Of a stretch of DNA of 64,000 bases, positions 63,798 through 64,000 are shown piece by piece; within the stretch, counting starts at the first letter, position 1; the number at the start of each line of letters is the position of its first letter. The stretch lies in assembly GCF_900156655.1 (NCBI RefSeq), contig NZ_FTOG01000003.1, forward strand, positions 248,001 through 312,000, written 5' to 3'. Both the position numbers and the translations under genes were made by a program. This stretch comes from Rhodobacter aestuarii (GTDB taxonomy: Bacteria; Pseudomonadota; Alphaproteobacteria; Rhodobacterales; Rhodobacteraceae). Under the pieces are notes generated by a model. The model saw only the letters and a list, made by a program, of their open reading frames with translations, was not told where the DNA came from and did no database searches.

Positions 63798-64000
63798 TGT
63801 GCCATCCCCTTGCGTTTAAGCGTGATGCGCTCCACCACACCGACGACCAGCACCAAAAGCGCGGCCAGAATGGCGGCGCCAAAGAGCGCGGCCCAGATTT
63901 GGATCGTTTGCCCGTAATAGCTGCCCGAGAGCAGCCGCGCGCCAAGCCCCTGCGTCGCGCCCGCAGGCAGTTCTGCCACGATTGTGCCGACAAGCGCTGC
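63794..64000 (-). CDS. ABC transporter permease, partial at right edge
   Basis: Only the last 68 codons are in the window. The visible part, Thr-Ile-Val-Ala-Glu-Leu-Pro-Ala-Gly-Ala-Thr-Gln-Gly-Leu-Gly followed by a final membrane segment and a Lys-Arg-Lys tail, matches the C-terminus of a second permease of the same class. The gene continues beyond base 64000. Two different permeases in one operon suggest a heterodimeric channel. Confidence 0.85.
   Translation of the reverse strand, partial: AALVGTIVAELPAGATQGLGARLLSGSYYGQTIQIWAALFGAAILAALLVLVVGVVERITLKRKGMAQ

Overview
The window reads as ordinary chromosome of a purple non-sulfur alphaproteobacterium in the Rhodobacter group (Rhodobacteraceae). 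The clearest pointer is the cytochrome c2 at the left edge, which closely resembles the Rhodobacter capsulatus protein from memory. GC-rich coding sequence, a glyQ/glyS pair with a small gene between them, a DUF2125 protein, a Hint-domain protein and an alphaproteobacterial pyruvate carboxylase fit the same group. I cannot name the species. No photosynthesis genes, phage, insertion sequences or CRISPR arrays are visible.

Layout, left to right. 1-9.3 kb: cytochrome c2, a two-gene YeeE/YedE sulfur-transport module, YqeY, carA, a large membrane glycosyltransferase with an N-terminal MshEN-like domain and a CtrA-type box upstream, a GntR regulator divergent from a HAD nucleotidase, two small related membrane proteins, and a UbiH-type FAD hydroxylase. 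9.3-21 kb: a urea block on the minus strand, ureDABC, then ureEFG, then the urtABCDE urea importer. One small gene lies in the opposite direction between ureC and ureE. 21-23.2 kb: two coupled Lrp/AsnC genes divergent from ilvC. 23.2-36.3 kb: a possible papain-fold protein, DUF2254, a small membrane protein, folB-folP-glmM, a SleB-like hydrolase, a degenerate PPDK-like protein and glyQ-orf-glyS. 36.5-42.5 kb: a secreted protein with a trypsin-like domain lacking its catalytic residues, pyruvate carboxylase, a CsbD-like protein and two identical tRNA-Gly(GCC) genes. 42.6-46.6 kb: hisBH, a secreted peptidoglycan-binding-type protein, hisC-tyrC. 46.6-53.6 kb: DUF2125, ChaC, a MotA/ExbB-like plus OmpA-like pair, a Hint protein, an LpxR-like outer-membrane protein and YbaK. 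53.7-61.8 kb: an SDR-thiolase pair, ilvD, DUF2147, hisAFE, DUF1330, aroC. 61.9-64 kb: an NMT1/THI5-type ABC importer cut by the right edge.

How the genes work together. The urea block is a complete capture-and-hydrolysis pathway: UrtABCDE imports urea, UreABC splits it, and UreDEFG load nickel. Amino-acid biosynthesis is spread through the window (ilvC, ilvD, hisB, hisH, hisC, hisA, hisF, hisE, tyrC, aroC, carA). Envelope functions recur: glmM, SleB, two peptidoglycan-binding-type proteins, the OmpA/MotA pair and an LpxR-like deacylase.

The strongest leads for something less described are (1) the MshEN-glycosyltransferase fusion with a full CtrA-type site in its promoter region, a candidate c-di-GMP-controlled polysaccharide synthase; (2) the orphan MotA/OmpA pair, which looks like an ion-driven stator without flagellar, Tol or Zorya neighbours; (3) two apparent pseudoenzymes, the PPDK-like protein with lost nucleotide-binding residues and the triad-less protease; and (4) the tandem small membrane proteins.
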